The notes below the pieces were generated by a model. That model ran no database searches. It saw only the letters and a list, made by a program, of their open reading frames with translations, and was not told where the DNA came from. Below are positions 51,826 to 60,534 of a DNA stretch of 64,000 nt, piece by piece. The stretch covers positions 186,001-250,000 of the forward strand of contig JAVVTR010000001.1 of assembly GCA_036653535.1 (NCBI GenBank), given 5' to 3'. The translations under genes and the position numbers were made by a program. This stretch comes from JAVVTR01 sp036653535 (GTDB lineage: Bacteria; Bacteroidota; Bacteroidia; Bacteroidales; P3). Position 1 is the stretch's first letter. Every line of letters starts with the position of its first letter.

Positions 51826-52704
51826 TTAATATTGTTCATGATCCCAACTTAAAGAAGTGAAATTTTTAGGCGCTGATATTTCCAATTCCACTTTTTTTCT
51901 ATCTATCGGGTGAGGAAAGGATATAAAGTAAGCCAATAGGCGTATTTTCCTTTTAATAGAGGCATCTGCTCCGTATTTTCTATCTCCTACAATAGGATGT
52001 CCCATTTCGGAAAGATGAACTCGAATTTGATTTTTTCGCCCTGTTTCCAAATTTATTTCCAACAAAGCATTATCACCGTAAATGCCAATTTGATTATAAT
52101 GAGTAATGGCCCACTTAGCACCTATTTCTTCCGTGGGAACCGAATACATGGTTTGTCTCGAATTTTCTTTTAACCACGAACTTAAACTTCCTTGTGGCTT
52201 TTCCGGAACCCCTTCTACCAAGGCGAAATATAATTTTTTAACCTCTTTCCAGTGATCTTGCAAAAAGAATTTACTTTCTTCCGACTTGGTAAATAACAAT
52301 ATTCCGCTAACTTCTCTATCTAATCGATGTACCGTGTACGCTCTACATCTGCCGCGACTTTGTTTATTTACATAACTATTTACCATGCCCAACATAGATT
52401 TCACTTTTTCGGTAGTACGCCCAGAGGATAGTATGCCAGCCGGTTTAAAAACAGCTATCACTTCCTCATCTTCAAAAAGAATGCGAAAAGGCGCTTTTTC
52501 TTTGTAAGCGACACGTGCTTGATATTTTTTAAAATCTATTTTTTGACCTTTTTTTACTATTACATCGCTATGCTTAATTACTGCACCTTGCACAGAAACA
52601 CAACCAAATCTTACCGCCTTTTTTAAACGTGTTCGATTGCTCTCCGGAAAATATTGCAGTAAAATTTCGATAAGAGGGGCATCTTGCAAAACATCAATGA
52701 TCAT
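51826..52704 (-). CDS. RluA-family rRNA/tRNA pseudouridine synthase with S4 domain
   Basis: 292 residues: N-terminal S4 RNA-binding domain (about 15-75, RTRLKKAVRFGCVSVQGAVI) and the catalytic domain with VHRLDREVSGILLF, whose aspartate is the nucleophile, plus ETGRKNQIRVHLSEMGHPIVGDRKYG. Site specificity (RluD-, RluC-like) cannot be told. Its start overlaps the rng stop by four bases, so the two are translationally coupled. Confidence 0.93.
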   Translation of the reverse strand: MIIDVLQDAPLIEILLQYFPESNRTRLKKAVRFGCVSVQGAVIKHSDVIVKKGQKIDFKKYQARVAYKEKAPFRILFEDEEVIAVFKPAGILSSGRTTEKVKSMLGMVNSYVNKQSRGRCRAYTVHRLDREVSGILLFTKSEESKFFLQDHWKEVKKLYFALVEGVPEKPQGSLSSWLKENSRQTMYSVPTEEIGAKWAITHYNQIGIYGDNALLEINLETGRKNQIRVHLSEMGHPIVGDRKYGADASIKRKIRLLAYFISFPHPIDRKKVELEISAPKNFTSLSWDHEQY

Positions 52705-54257
52705 AACTGAATCTCTTCTCCGTTTTTATTCCAAAATTTGTACTCCAAAAAATGAAAGGATGTGCATTCTCTTAATTTAATCCAACGATGATAGTTAAAC
52801 CACCATTTAATCTGCATTTTATGAACATTGCGCACCATATATGCATATATATAAGGATTTAGAGCAATAGAAAATCCTCTAATATTCACATCTTTAACTA
52901 AATATTCTATATTTTGTTCTATTTCGTCCACCACACATATACTTGGTTTAATTTCGCCAGTTCCCCCACAAGCAGGACAGGTTTCCAATACATTTACTTG
53001 GGTTTGTGGCCGAACTCTTTGCCTTGTTATTTGAATTAAACCAAATTTAGTAGGAGGCAAAACCGTATGTTTAGAAGGATCATTTTCCATAAATTTTACC
53101 ATGGCATCAAAAAGCGTTTTTCTATTTTGAGCTTCTCTTTGATCTATAAAATCTACTATTACGATACCTCCCATATCTCTAAGTCTTACTTGGTGGGCCA
53201 CCTCAGCAGCCGCTTCCAAATTTACTTCTAAGGAATTTATTTCTTGGCTTTGCTCTGCATTAACTCTATGACCACTATTAACATCTATCACATGCATAGC
53301 CTCCGTGTGTTCCACTACCAAATATGCTCCCCCTCTTTTTATGGGAACCACTTTCCCAAAGGAAGCTTTAATTTGCTTAGAAATACCATAGTGATCGAAT
53401 ATAAGCTCCTTATTATTTTTATATAGTTTAACTATATCTTTTTTATCGGGAGCAATTTGAGCTATATATCCTTTTATTTCTTCAAATAAATCTTCATCAT
53501 TGGTTACAACTTGATTGAAATCTTTATTTAAAAAATCTCTGAGTAGGCTCACCGTTTTATCCATTTCACTAAACACCTTCATTGGAACAGAAGCCTTGTG
53601 AAGATGATTTTTAATTTGCTCCCATTTACGAAACAAACTATTTAAATCATTATCTAATTCGGCTACTGAACGACCTTCCGCTACGGTACGAATAATAACT
53701 CCAAAATTTTTAGGCCTAATGCTTTGAATTAAATTCCGTAATCTAGATCTTTCTTCTGGATTTTTAATTTTTTGAGAAATAGAAATTCTATTAGAAAGGG
53801 GAACCAATACCAAATAGCGACCTGCGAAAGAAATTTCGGAATTTAATCGTGGTCCTTTAGTCGAAATAGGTTCTTTGGTTACTTGTACTAATATACTTTG
53901 ATTTTGCTTTAAAACAGAGGTTATCTTGGCTGCTTTGGACCCTTCTTCCTTAAGCTTATACTCCGAAATATTCAACTGCGCCAAATCGCCACTTAATGCG
54001 CAATTCGTAAATTTATTTAATAATTGTATTTGAGGACCTAAATCCAAAAAATGTAAAAAACCTTCTTTTTCTGAACCTACATCTATAAATGCCGCATTTA
54101 ATCCGGGCATAATCTTCTTTACCCTACCAAGAAAAACATCGCCCACGGCATGAAGCGTATTGCTTTTTTCTTTATGTAATTCAACGAGCTGTTTATCCTC
54201 TACTAATGCTATAATTACTTCCTGTGCCGATGAATCTACTATTAACTCCTTATTCAC
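52701..54257 (-). CDS. rng: Ribonuclease G/E
   Basis: 518 residues from GTG 54257 (VNKELIVDSS), which matches the usual N-terminus; an in-frame ATG at 54296 would add 13 residues. S1 domain near 40-120 (GDVFLGRVKKIMPGLNAAFIDVG). Catalytic site with the two metal-binding aspartates in HVIDVNSGH and VIVDFIDQ. Zinc-link CPACGG near residue 430. The long E. coli RNase E scaffold tail is absent. Processes rRNA and degrades mRNA. The leader contains an inverted repeat at 54321-54377. Confidence 0.95.
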   Translation of the reverse strand: MNKELIVDSSAQEVIIALVEDKQLVELHKEKSNTLHAVGDVFLGRVKKIMPGLNAAFIDVGSEKEGFLHFLDLGPQIQLLNKFTNCALSGDLAQLNISEYKLKEEGSKAAKITSVLKQNQSILVQVTKEPISTKGPRLNSEISFAGRYLVLVPLSNRISISQKIKNPEERSRLRNLIQSIRPKNFGVIIRTVAEGRSVAELDNDLNSLFRKWEQIKNHLHKASVPMKVFSEMDKTVSLLRDFLNKDFNQVVTNDEDLFEEIKGYIAQIAPDKKDIVKLYKNNKELIFDHYGISKQIKASFGKVVPIKRGGAYLVVEHTEAMHVIDVNSGHRVNAEQSQEINSLEVNLEAAAEVAHQVRLRDMGGIVIVDFIDQREAQNRKTLFDAMVKFMENDPSKHTVLPPTKFGLIQITRQRVRPQTQVNVLETCPACGGTGEIKPSICVVDEIEQNIEYLVKDVNIRGFSIALNPYIYAYMVRNVHKMQIKWWFNYHRWIKLRECTSFHFLEYKFWNKNGEEIQL

Positions 54258-54320
54258 TTTCTCTATCCATTTACTAAAAAAATAAACACTTGACATATAT
54301 AAGAAGCATGCCAAGTGTTA

Positions 54321-54377
54321 AGAAACTGTCTAATATTTTTATCAAAATTATGAACTTTGTAATTTTAGACAGTTTCT
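54321..54377. repeat. Inverted repeat between HU and rng, MITE-like or terminator
   Basis: Perfect 13-bp arms at 54321-54333 (AGAAACTGTCTAA) and 54365-54377 surround a 31-base AT-rich loop. If the arms are taken as beginning at GAAACTG, the element is flanked by TAA on both sides, like the short target duplication of IS5-group elements. No T-run follows it on the minus strand, so it is a poor intrinsic terminator for HU. Confidence 0.5.
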
Positions 54378-54413
54378 AATTGTGTGTCTCCAGTACTAAA
54401 TTTAGACACCTTG

Positions 54414-54698
54414 CTATTTTACCTTGTTTTTCACGTTCTCAACAAAAGGTTTAGCAGGTTTAAAAGCAGGGATATTATGAGCTGGAACTATAATCGCTTT
54501 GTTTTTCGTAATATTTCTACCTGTTTTTTGAGCTCTATGTTTAATGATAAAACTTCCAAAACCTCTTAAATAAACATTTTCACCAGAAGACATATTTTCT
54601 TTAATTACGTCCATCATGGTTTCTACGGTTGCCAATACAGTTACTTTTTCAATACCCGTTTTATTGGCAATTTCTGCTACAACTTCTGCTTTTGTCAT
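54414..54698 (-). CDS. HU-family DNA-binding protein
   Basis: 94 residues. Histone-like dimeric DNA-bending protein: MTKAEVVAEIANKTGIEKVTV at the N-terminus, the signature GFGSFIIKHRAQKTGRNITKNKAIIVPAHNIP in the DNA-binding arms, and the C-terminal helix. The intercalating proline of the arm tip region is replaced in part by ITKNKAI. It precedes rng by about 155 bases, an order common in Bacteroidales. Confidence 0.95.
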   Translation of the reverse strand: MTKAEVVAEIANKTGIEKVTVLATVETMMDVIKENMSSGENVYLRGFGSFIIKHRAQKTGRNITKNKAIIVPAHNIPAFKPAKPFVENVKNKVK

Positions 54699-54935
54699 TT
54701 TGTATTATATTTTTTTGTTATTCCACTTATATTTATTTTTACTAAATATAGGCTTACCTACTTCCTTTTCTACTATTACAATTACGCTATTTTCCTTATC
54801 CTTTTGCCTTAAATTACCTTTATTGGCAGCCTTTTAAAAAATAAAAGAACCTCTCTTTGGAGTTTTTATATAGATGCTATTCTTTTAACGAAACAAAACC
54901 CCAAAAAAACGGATGGACAAAGATAATATTTTTTT

Positions 54936-54943
54936 TAACTTTG
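54936..54943 (+). promoter_or_regulatory. -7 element of mutY
   Basis: TAACTTTG, exact consensus, 30 bases before the GTG at 54974. The -33 region has no TTTG. Confidence 0.45.
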
Positions 54944-54973
54944 TACCTAACTTATTCATTAAAATATTAAAAA

Positions 54974-56029
54974 GTGGTTTTTTCTCACGAACTTTTACAT
55001 TGGTATGAGGCAAACGGCAGGATTCTTCCTTGGCGCGAAACTAAAGATCCTTATATTATTTGGCTTTCGGAAATTATTTTACAACAAACCAAAGTCGTTC
55101 AAGGTTTACCTTACTTTCATCAATTTATAAAAACCTTTCCTACTATGGAGTCCTTAGCAGAAGCCTCAGAAGAAGAAGTTCTTAAGTTATGGCAAGGTCT
55201 TGGATATTATTCCAGGGCAAGAAACCTACATAAAACAGCAAAATATATACAATCGGAATACCATGGCATCTTCCCGGATACTTATAGCTTAATAAGTAAA
55301 TTACCTGGAATAGGCGACTATACTGCTTGTGCTATTCTTTCCTTTGCTTTTGGAAAAGTTTATCCTGTTTTAGATGGTAATGTCGGAAGGGTAAGCACTC
55401 GATTCTCTGGAATTTTTGACCCAATAGAAAACCAAACTACTAAAAATAAAATAAAAAGTATTTTGCAACTATGGATAGATAAGGACAAACCCGCTTTATT
55501 TAACCAAGCCATAATGGATTTCGGAGCCTTGGTTTGCACACCAGGAAAGGCAATTTGCCTAAGTTCTTCTCTATATTGCCCCTTCTCTAATTGGTGTTAT
55601 GCTTATAAGCATGACATGGTAGAAAACCTCCCAGTGAAAAAGCAAAGCAAAGCGGTAAAAAATCGTTATCTACACTATTACATGCTTAGTAATAAAGAGG
55701 GACTTCTATTACACAAAAGATTATTAAACGATATATGGAAAGGTCTTTATGATTTTCCATTTTGTGAAACCTTAGAGACCAATATACCTATGGAGAAGGG
55801 AAAGCTTTCCTCTGTAGCCGAAAACATAGGTTCGGTTTCTTTTCTTAAACAATATACCCATTTGCTTAGCCATCAACGTTTACATGTTTTCTTTTATCAA
55901 AAAGAACTTACAGAAGCACAAATACAATTATGGTCTAAAGAATATATTTTTGTACCTTGGAAACAAATAAAAAACTTTGCCGTACCTAAGGTGTTTGAGC
56001 AATTTTTTCAAGATTTTAAGATTATTTAA
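54974..56029 (+). CDS. mutY: A/G-specific adenine glycosylase MutY
   Basis: 351 residues from a GTG. Removes adenine opposite 8-oxoguanine. Catalytic glutamate in LSEIILQQT, HhH motif LPGIGDYTACAI, catalytic aspartate in LDGNVGRVSTR. The Fe-S cluster loop reads CTPGKAICLSSSLYCPFSNWC, i.e. C-x6-C-x6-C-x5-C; the usual spacing is C-x6-C-x2-C-x5-C, so four residues are inserted between cysteines 2 and 3. A NUDIX-like 8-oxoG recognition domain follows (from about residue 225). The ssb gene begins 73 bases later and may share the transcript. Confidence 0.94.
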   Translation: MVFSHELLHWYEANGRILPWRETKDPYIIWLSEIILQQTKVVQGLPYFHQFIKTFPTMESLAEASEEEVLKLWQGLGYYSRARNLHKTAKYIQSEYHGIFPDTYSLISKLPGIGDYTACAILSFAFGKVYPVLDGNVGRVSTRFSGIFDPIENQTTKNKIKSILQLWIDKDKPALFNQAIMDFGALVCTPGKAICLSSSLYCPFSNWCYAYKHDMVENLPVKKQSKAVKNRYLHYYMLSNKEGLLLHKRLLNDIWKGLYDFPFCETLETNIPMEKGKLSSVAENIGSVSFLKQYTHLLSHQRLHVFFYQKELTEAQIQLWSKEYIFVPWKQIKNFAVPKVFEQFFQDFKII

Positions 56030-56102
56030 TATATATTTTTTCGTTATTACATCCTTTGATCGTTATACCATAAACACATTTATTAATTCAAATTTTAAAA
56101 TC

Positions 56103-56540
56103 ATGAGCGGAGTAAATAAAGTAATCCTAATTGGTAATTTAGGTAAAGATCCAGAAGTTTTCACTTTCGAAAATGGAAGCAAAAAAGTGAGACTCACTAT
56201 TGCAACCTCAGAAGTTTACAAAACTAAGAATAACGAAAAAGTGGAACATACAGAATGGCATTCCATTGCCCTATACAGAACCCTGGCCGAAATTGCGGAT
56301 AAATATTTAAAGAAAGGGAATCAAGTGTATATAGAAGGTCATCTACGTACTCGATCTTGGGAAGAAAAAGGAAATAAACGCTATTTTACAGAAATAGAAG
56401 CACAAAATTTGACGATGCTGGGTGGAAAGAAAGCAGATACTCCAAGTTTTACTAAGGGGGAAGCTGTAATTCCTTCTGTACCTCCAAAAATAGAAGAAGA
56501 ACCAGAATATGATCCGGCGGAAGATAGTATTCCTTTCTAA
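56103..56540 (+). CDS. ssb: Single-stranded DNA-binding protein
   Basis: 145 residues from ATG 56103 (MSGVNKVILIGNLGKDPEV); a longer frame from 55977 overlaps mutY and is not the real start. One OB fold (residues 1-110) with WHSIALYRTLAEIADKYLKKG, a short linker, and the acidic tip DPAEDSIPF that binds partner proteins. Lies downstream of mutY and before a strong terminator. Confidence 0.96.
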   Translation: MSGVNKVILIGNLGKDPEVFTFENGSKKVRLTIATSEVYKTKNNEKVEHTEWHSIALYRTLAEIADKYLKKGNQVYIEGHLRTRSWEEKGNKRYFTEIEAQNLTMLGGKKADTPSFTKGEAVIPSVPPKIEEEPEYDPAEDSIPF

Positions 56541-56582
56541 AATAAAAACCAAGTAAAAGTCCCTATACAAAGTTTCCTATAA

Positions 56583-56623
56583 ATGAAAAGCGGAATATAT
56601 CTCAGATATATTCCGCTTTTCAT
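56583..56623. terminator. Bidirectional terminator between ssb and zupT
   Basis: Perfect 19-bp stem, arms 56583-56601 and 56605-56623, with a 3-base loop and T-rich or A-rich flanks on both sides. It lies between convergent genes and ends two bases from the zupT stop. Confidence 0.85.
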
Positions 56624-56624
56624 T

Positions 56625-57434
56625 TTATAGAATAACCAAACTCAACGCCATAACTGCCATTCCGGCAATAAGACCATAAATAGCCAAATGATGAGCCCCA
56701 TATTCTTTGGCTGTTGGAAGTAATTCATCAAAAGAAATAAAAACCATAATTCCCGATACAAAAGCAAAAAGGAAACCTAAAACTGCTTGATTAATTCCTA
56801 CAAAAAAATAGAGAAGAGCAAAACCCATTAAGCCACCTACCGGCTCGGATAGACCGGATAAAAAAGACCAGGTAAAAGCTTTCTTTTTATTGCCAGTAGC
56901 AAAAAACAAGGGTACAGAAACAGCAATTCCCTCTGGAATATTATGCAATCCTATAGCAAAAGCAATGGGATAGGCTATATCTGCAGAACCTAAGCCGGAT
57001 ATAAAAGTAGCAAGACCTTCGGGGAAATTATGTATAAAAATAGCTACTGCAGAAAGCACACCCATTCGCATAAGTTTATGATCTTCTTTATTATACATGC
57101 TTTCCACAGACTTTAACTCATGAGGATTTTCGTAAGATGGAATTAATTTGTCAATTAAAGCAATAACCCCCATACCTGCAAAAAAAGCTATACAAACAAA
57201 TAAAGCTGCCCATGTAGAATCATAGACAGCTTCTAAAGATGTTTGTGCTTGGGGGTAAATTTCCACGAAAGAAACATAAATCATTACCCCCGCACTAAAA
57301 CCTAAGGAAACAGATAGAAATTTTTTAGATGTTCTTTTGGTTAAAAGAGCCACAGCACTACCGATCCCTGTCGAGAGACCAGCAAGGAGAGTTAGCAAAA
57401 ACGCTAAACCTACATGTGACCATTCTAAATTCAT
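56625..57434 (-). CDS. zupT: ZIP-family divalent metal transporter (ZupT)
   Basis: 269 residues, eight predicted membrane segments, inner membrane. The metal-binding signatures of helices 4 and 5 are present: HNFPEGLATF and HNIPEGIAVSVPLFF. Imports zinc and possibly iron, manganese or cobalt. Starts three bases after dsbD, so it is the last gene of the leftward envelope run and is probably co-transcribed. Confidence 0.94.
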   Translation of the reverse strand: MNLEWSHVGLAFLLTLLAGLSTGIGSAVALLTKRTSKKFLSVSLGFSAGVMIYVSFVEIYPQAQTSLEAVYDSTWAALFVCIAFFAGMGVIALIDKLIPSYENPHELKSVESMYNKEDHKLMRMGVLSAVAIFIHNFPEGLATFISGLGSADIAYPIAFAIGLHNIPEGIAVSVPLFFATGNKKKAFTWSFLSGLSEPVGGLMGFALLYFFVGINQAVLGFLFAFVSGIMVFISFDELLPTAKEYGAHHLAIYGLIAGMAVMALSLVIL

Positions 57435-57437
57435 CTT

Positions 57438-59510
57438 CTATTTTTTAAAACTCTTTAACCCATTTTCAAGATATTGAATAAAAGCCGTCACATCACTGTT
57501 ATAACCATAGCTATCGGAAACTATTGGATTTCCTGTAGCATCTAATAAATGGTAATATGGTAATGTATTGGTTTTAAAACGAGTAACTTGAAAATCTGCA
57601 TTACGCTTTCCTAATGTTTTTTTCACTTTTCCATCTATAGTAGATGTAACCCATTCTGTTTGTGGTAATTCCGTTTTGTCATCACAATACATGGCTACAA
57701 TTACATATTGTTTTAATAAAGCTTGGACACGAGGATCCGACCATACTTCCGCTTCCATTTTTTTACAATTAGCACAGGAGTGTCCTTTAAAATCTATAAA
57801 TACCGGTTTGTTTTGCTGTTTTGCACAATCTAAGCCTTCTGCATAATCAAAATATCCCTTCAATCCGAAAGGTAGAGTTAACTTATCGGCATATTTGGGT
57901 TGCCCACACAATATTTGATCAGAAGCAGCCTCGGTTCCTCCTACTAAGGCAGAAGAAGAAATTTTTCCTAAATCAAATTGCTGAGTCGTAGTTGGAGGAA
58001 TAAGAGCGGAAACCATTTTTAAAGGTGCTCCAAAAAGACCAGGAATTAAATAGATAACAAATGTAAAAGTTACAATAACTATTAACAAACGAACTACTCC
58101 TATATGTGGCAAATCGGTATCATGCGAAAATTTAATTTTCCCAAGTAAATAAAAGCCCATAAGCGTAAATATAACCATCCAAATACCAAGATAAACTTCA
58201 CGAGTAAACAAATGTAATTCGTATACTTGATCTATATTTAATAAAAATTTCATACCGAAAGCGAGTAATATAAATGCAAATACAACTTTCACAGAGTTAA
58301 GCCATCCTCCAGATTTAGGCATTTTCTCCAATAAAGAGGGGAAAATAGATAAAAGAAGAAAAGGAAATCCCATAGCCAAGCCAAAGAAAAACATCCCTAA
58401 AAGAGGCTTTAGAACAGAGGTTCCCATAGCGGCTTCCACTAATAAGGTAGCTACAAAAGGCCCCGTACACGAAAAAGAAACAATAGCTAATACCGCTGCC
58501 ATAAAAAAGGCAGAAATATATCCACCCTTGTCTGCTTTAGCATCCAATTTATTAGAAAATCCGGTAGGAAGAGTTATTTCAAACATTCCAAAGAAAGAAA
58601 AAGCAAAAGCAACAAATAAAATAAAGAAAATCAAATTCGGAATCCAATGCGTACTAAGTACATTCGCAAAATCTGCACTCTTGGTAACGGCCACAATAGC
58701 TCCTATCAATGTGTATATTAAAGTTATAGATCCTGTAAAAATCGCACCCTTCAATATACCTTTTCCTCTTGTTTTTTTGCTATCTCCTTCACTATCAATA
58801 AAAAAAGAAACCGTCATAGGGATCATAGGAAATACACAAGGAGTAAAAACTGCAGCAAGACCAGCCAATACGGCAACCAATACAAATCCCCATAGTGATT
58901 TTTCGGAATTATCTGCTTGTTCTCCACCTATAGTAGCATTTTGAGGAGCTACAGCCGTTGGAGAAGCCTCTCCATTATTTACTGTCTCTAAGGAGTCTTC
59001 CTCCATATTAGTCGGTAAGTTTTCTCCATTTTTCTGAGCCTCGGCTATATCGTCAGCCTTAGCACCTTTAACCTTAAAAGAAAAGTCTATGTCGTTAAAA
59101 GGAATACAAGTCTCCTCGTTACAAACTTGATAATCTATAGTTCCTTTAATAGTAAAATCGGAAGTGGTATTGATTTTTATTTTTTGACGAAAAGTAGCAT
59201 TTTTCTTAAAGTACCGCACTTTAATCCCAAAAAGTTCATCTAATTCTTCTATAGGAGTGGGGGACTCTATTGCTTTCCCAATCAAAGTAAAATTTTTGGA
59301 GGAGGGGAAATTAAAAACAGTGGGAGTAGGACCACCAGCCTCCATAAATTGAGAATACAGATGATATCCTTCCATCTGCGCACTAAACACCAATTCGGCT
59401 TCAGCTCCACCCAAAGGTTTTACTGAGAATTTCCATTTTACAGGATTTTGCTGTGCAAAAGCACTCATTGTGAGCAAAAAAGACAGCAGAATCAAACTAA
59501 TTTTCTTCAT
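57438..59510 (-). CDS. dsbD: Thiol:disulfide interchange protein DsbD
   Basis: 690 residues from ATG 59510 (signal peptide MKKISLILLSFLLTMSAFAQ); a longer frame overlapping purS is rejected. N-terminal periplasmic domain with the reactive pair in VCNEETCIPF, then the eight-helix membrane domain with its two cysteines (FTPCVFPMIPM and VSFSCTGPFV), then a C-terminal thioredoxin domain with HSCANCKKME. Carries electrons from cytoplasmic thioredoxin to the periplasm. It is larger and later in the run than in enterobacteria. Follows purS by 22 bases. Confidence 0.95.
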   Translation of the reverse strand: MKKISLILLSFLLTMSAFAQQNPVKWKFSVKPLGGAEAELVFSAQMEGYHLYSQFMEAGGPTPTVFNFPSSKNFTLIGKAIESPTPIEELDELFGIKVRYFKKNATFRQKIKINTTSDFTIKGTIDYQVCNEETCIPFNDIDFSFKVKGAKADDIAEAQKNGENLPTNMEEDSLETVNNGEASPTAVAPQNATIGGEQADNSEKSLWGFVLVAVLAGLAAVFTPCVFPMIPMTVSFFIDSEGDSKKTRGKGILKGAIFTGSITLIYTLIGAIVAVTKSADFANVLSTHWIPNLIFFILFVAFAFSFFGMFEITLPTGFSNKLDAKADKGGYISAFFMAAVLAIVSFSCTGPFVATLLVEAAMGTSVLKPLLGMFFFGLAMGFPFLLLSIFPSLLEKMPKSGGWLNSVKVVFAFILLAFGMKFLLNIDQVYELHLFTREVYLGIWMVIFTLMGFYLLGKIKFSHDTDLPHIGVVRLLIVIVTFTFVIYLIPGLFGAPLKMVSALIPPTTTQQFDLGKISSSALVGGTEAASDQILCGQPKYADKLTLPFGLKGYFDYAEGLDCAKQQNKPVFIDFKGHSCANCKKMEAEVWSDPRVQALLKQYVIVAMYCDDKTELPQTEWVTSTIDGKVKKTLGKRNADFQVTRFKTNTLPYYHLLDATGNPIVSDSYGYNSDVTAFIQYLENGLKSFKK

Positions 59511-59532
59511 GATAGATATAGGTTTAATATAT

Positions 59533-59784
59533 TTATATTTTTTCAATTTTAAATTCATAACTTTCCATAATAGGATTATGGAGCAATTCTTTACAGGCTT
59601 TATCCACTTTAGCTTCTGCCTCTTTTTCGGTTTTGGCATCCACCTCTAAGGTTATATGTTTTCCTATACGCACCTCTGAGATTTCTTTCAATTGCATATT
59701 GTGCAAACGTGCAGTAACCGCTTTCCCTTGCGGATCTAGTAATGCTTTCATCGGCATTACATTTATTTCAGCTATAAATTTCAT
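59533..59784 (-). CDS. purS: PurS subunit of phosphoribosylformylglycinamidine synthase
   Basis: 83 residues with the PurS pattern: short beta strand, ALLDPQGKAVTARLHNM, VRIGKHITLEVDAKTEKEAEAKVDKACKELLHNPIMESYEF. PurS is the small structural subunit of the three-part FGAM synthase (PurS, PurQ, small PurL) in purine synthesis. PurL and PurQ are not in the window. The start overlaps the pssA stop by four bases, so it is embedded in an envelope operon rather than a purine one. Confidence 0.92.
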   Translation of the reverse strand: MKFIAEINVMPMKALLDPQGKAVTARLHNMQLKEISEVRIGKHITLEVDAKTEKEAEAKVDKACKELLHNPIMESYEFKIEKI

Positions 59785-60479
59785 ATATCTTTATTTTTTT
59801 TCAATTTAAATCCATGAAAATGAACCCACGAACATACAGGATAAAAAACTATGGCAATAGCCAAGCCTAAAGCTCCATAAATAATAAAAAGGGCAAGCAC
59901 TATCACGAGAAAAATATAAATAATTTTTTGTGATTGCCACGACCAATCTTTAGCCTTAAACGCAAACATTTTAAGATTACAAATTAATAAAAAGGAAAAA
60001 ATTATGGATAGTGCCAGTAAATAATATCCATTTAAAACCACCCCCTTGTTAGCCCAATGTAAAGCCAAAGCCGCCCAAAATAAAGCATTAGCAGGGGTTG
60101 GCATCCCTTTAAAAAAAGCGGTTTGTTCTGTATCTATGTTAAATTTTGCTAATCGGTAGGCCGAAGCAGCAGCCATTAGAAATACCAAATAAGGTAAATA
60201 AATACAAAACAATGACTGTGTTTGCATCATTTGATAGGCAATAAAAGAGGGAGCAACTCCAAAACTAACCACATCGGATAAGGAATCTAATTCTTTTCCT
60301 ATAGGACTATAAGCCCGCAAAAGCCGAGCAAAAAAACCATCCAACAAATCAAAAACAGCCGCTATAAAAATGAAAACAGCCGCCCAATATATTCTTCCTG
60401 AAAATATAGATAAAATAGAAAGACAACCACACAAAAGGTTGCATAACGTTAGTATGTTAGGTATCTGTTTTCGTATCAT
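59781..60479 (-). CDS. pssA: CDP-diacylglycerol--serine O-phosphatidyltransferase
   Basis: 232 residues with about six membrane segments. The CDP-alcohol phosphotransferase motif is complete: FDLLDGFFARLLRAYSPIGKELDSLSDVVSFG (D-x2-D-G-x2-A-R-x8-G-x3-D-x3-D pattern). Makes phosphatidylserine, precursor of phosphatidylethanolamine, at the inner membrane. No phosphatidylserine decarboxylase is adjacent. Coupled to purS by a four-base overlap. Confidence 0.94.
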   Translation of the reverse strand: MIRKQIPNILTLCNLLCGCLSILSIFSGRIYWAAVFIFIAAVFDLLDGFFARLLRAYSPIGKELDSLSDVVSFGVAPSFIAYQMMQTQSLFCIYLPYLVFLMAAASAYRLAKFNIDTEQTAFFKGMPTPANALFWAALALHWANKGVVLNGYYLLALSIIFSFLLICNLKMFAFKAKDWSWQSQKIIYIFLVIVLALFIIYGALGLAIAIVFYPVCSWVHFHGFKLKKNKDI

Positions 60480-60534
60480 TTGGGTGCAAATTTAGGCATT
60501 TTTTCTTACAATCTTATATAATACTTGCTTTGTT

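Noticed and set aside
55977..56102. N-terminal extension of Ssb
   Set aside because: It overlaps the mutY end and precedes the canonical MSGVNKVILIGNLG start at 56103.
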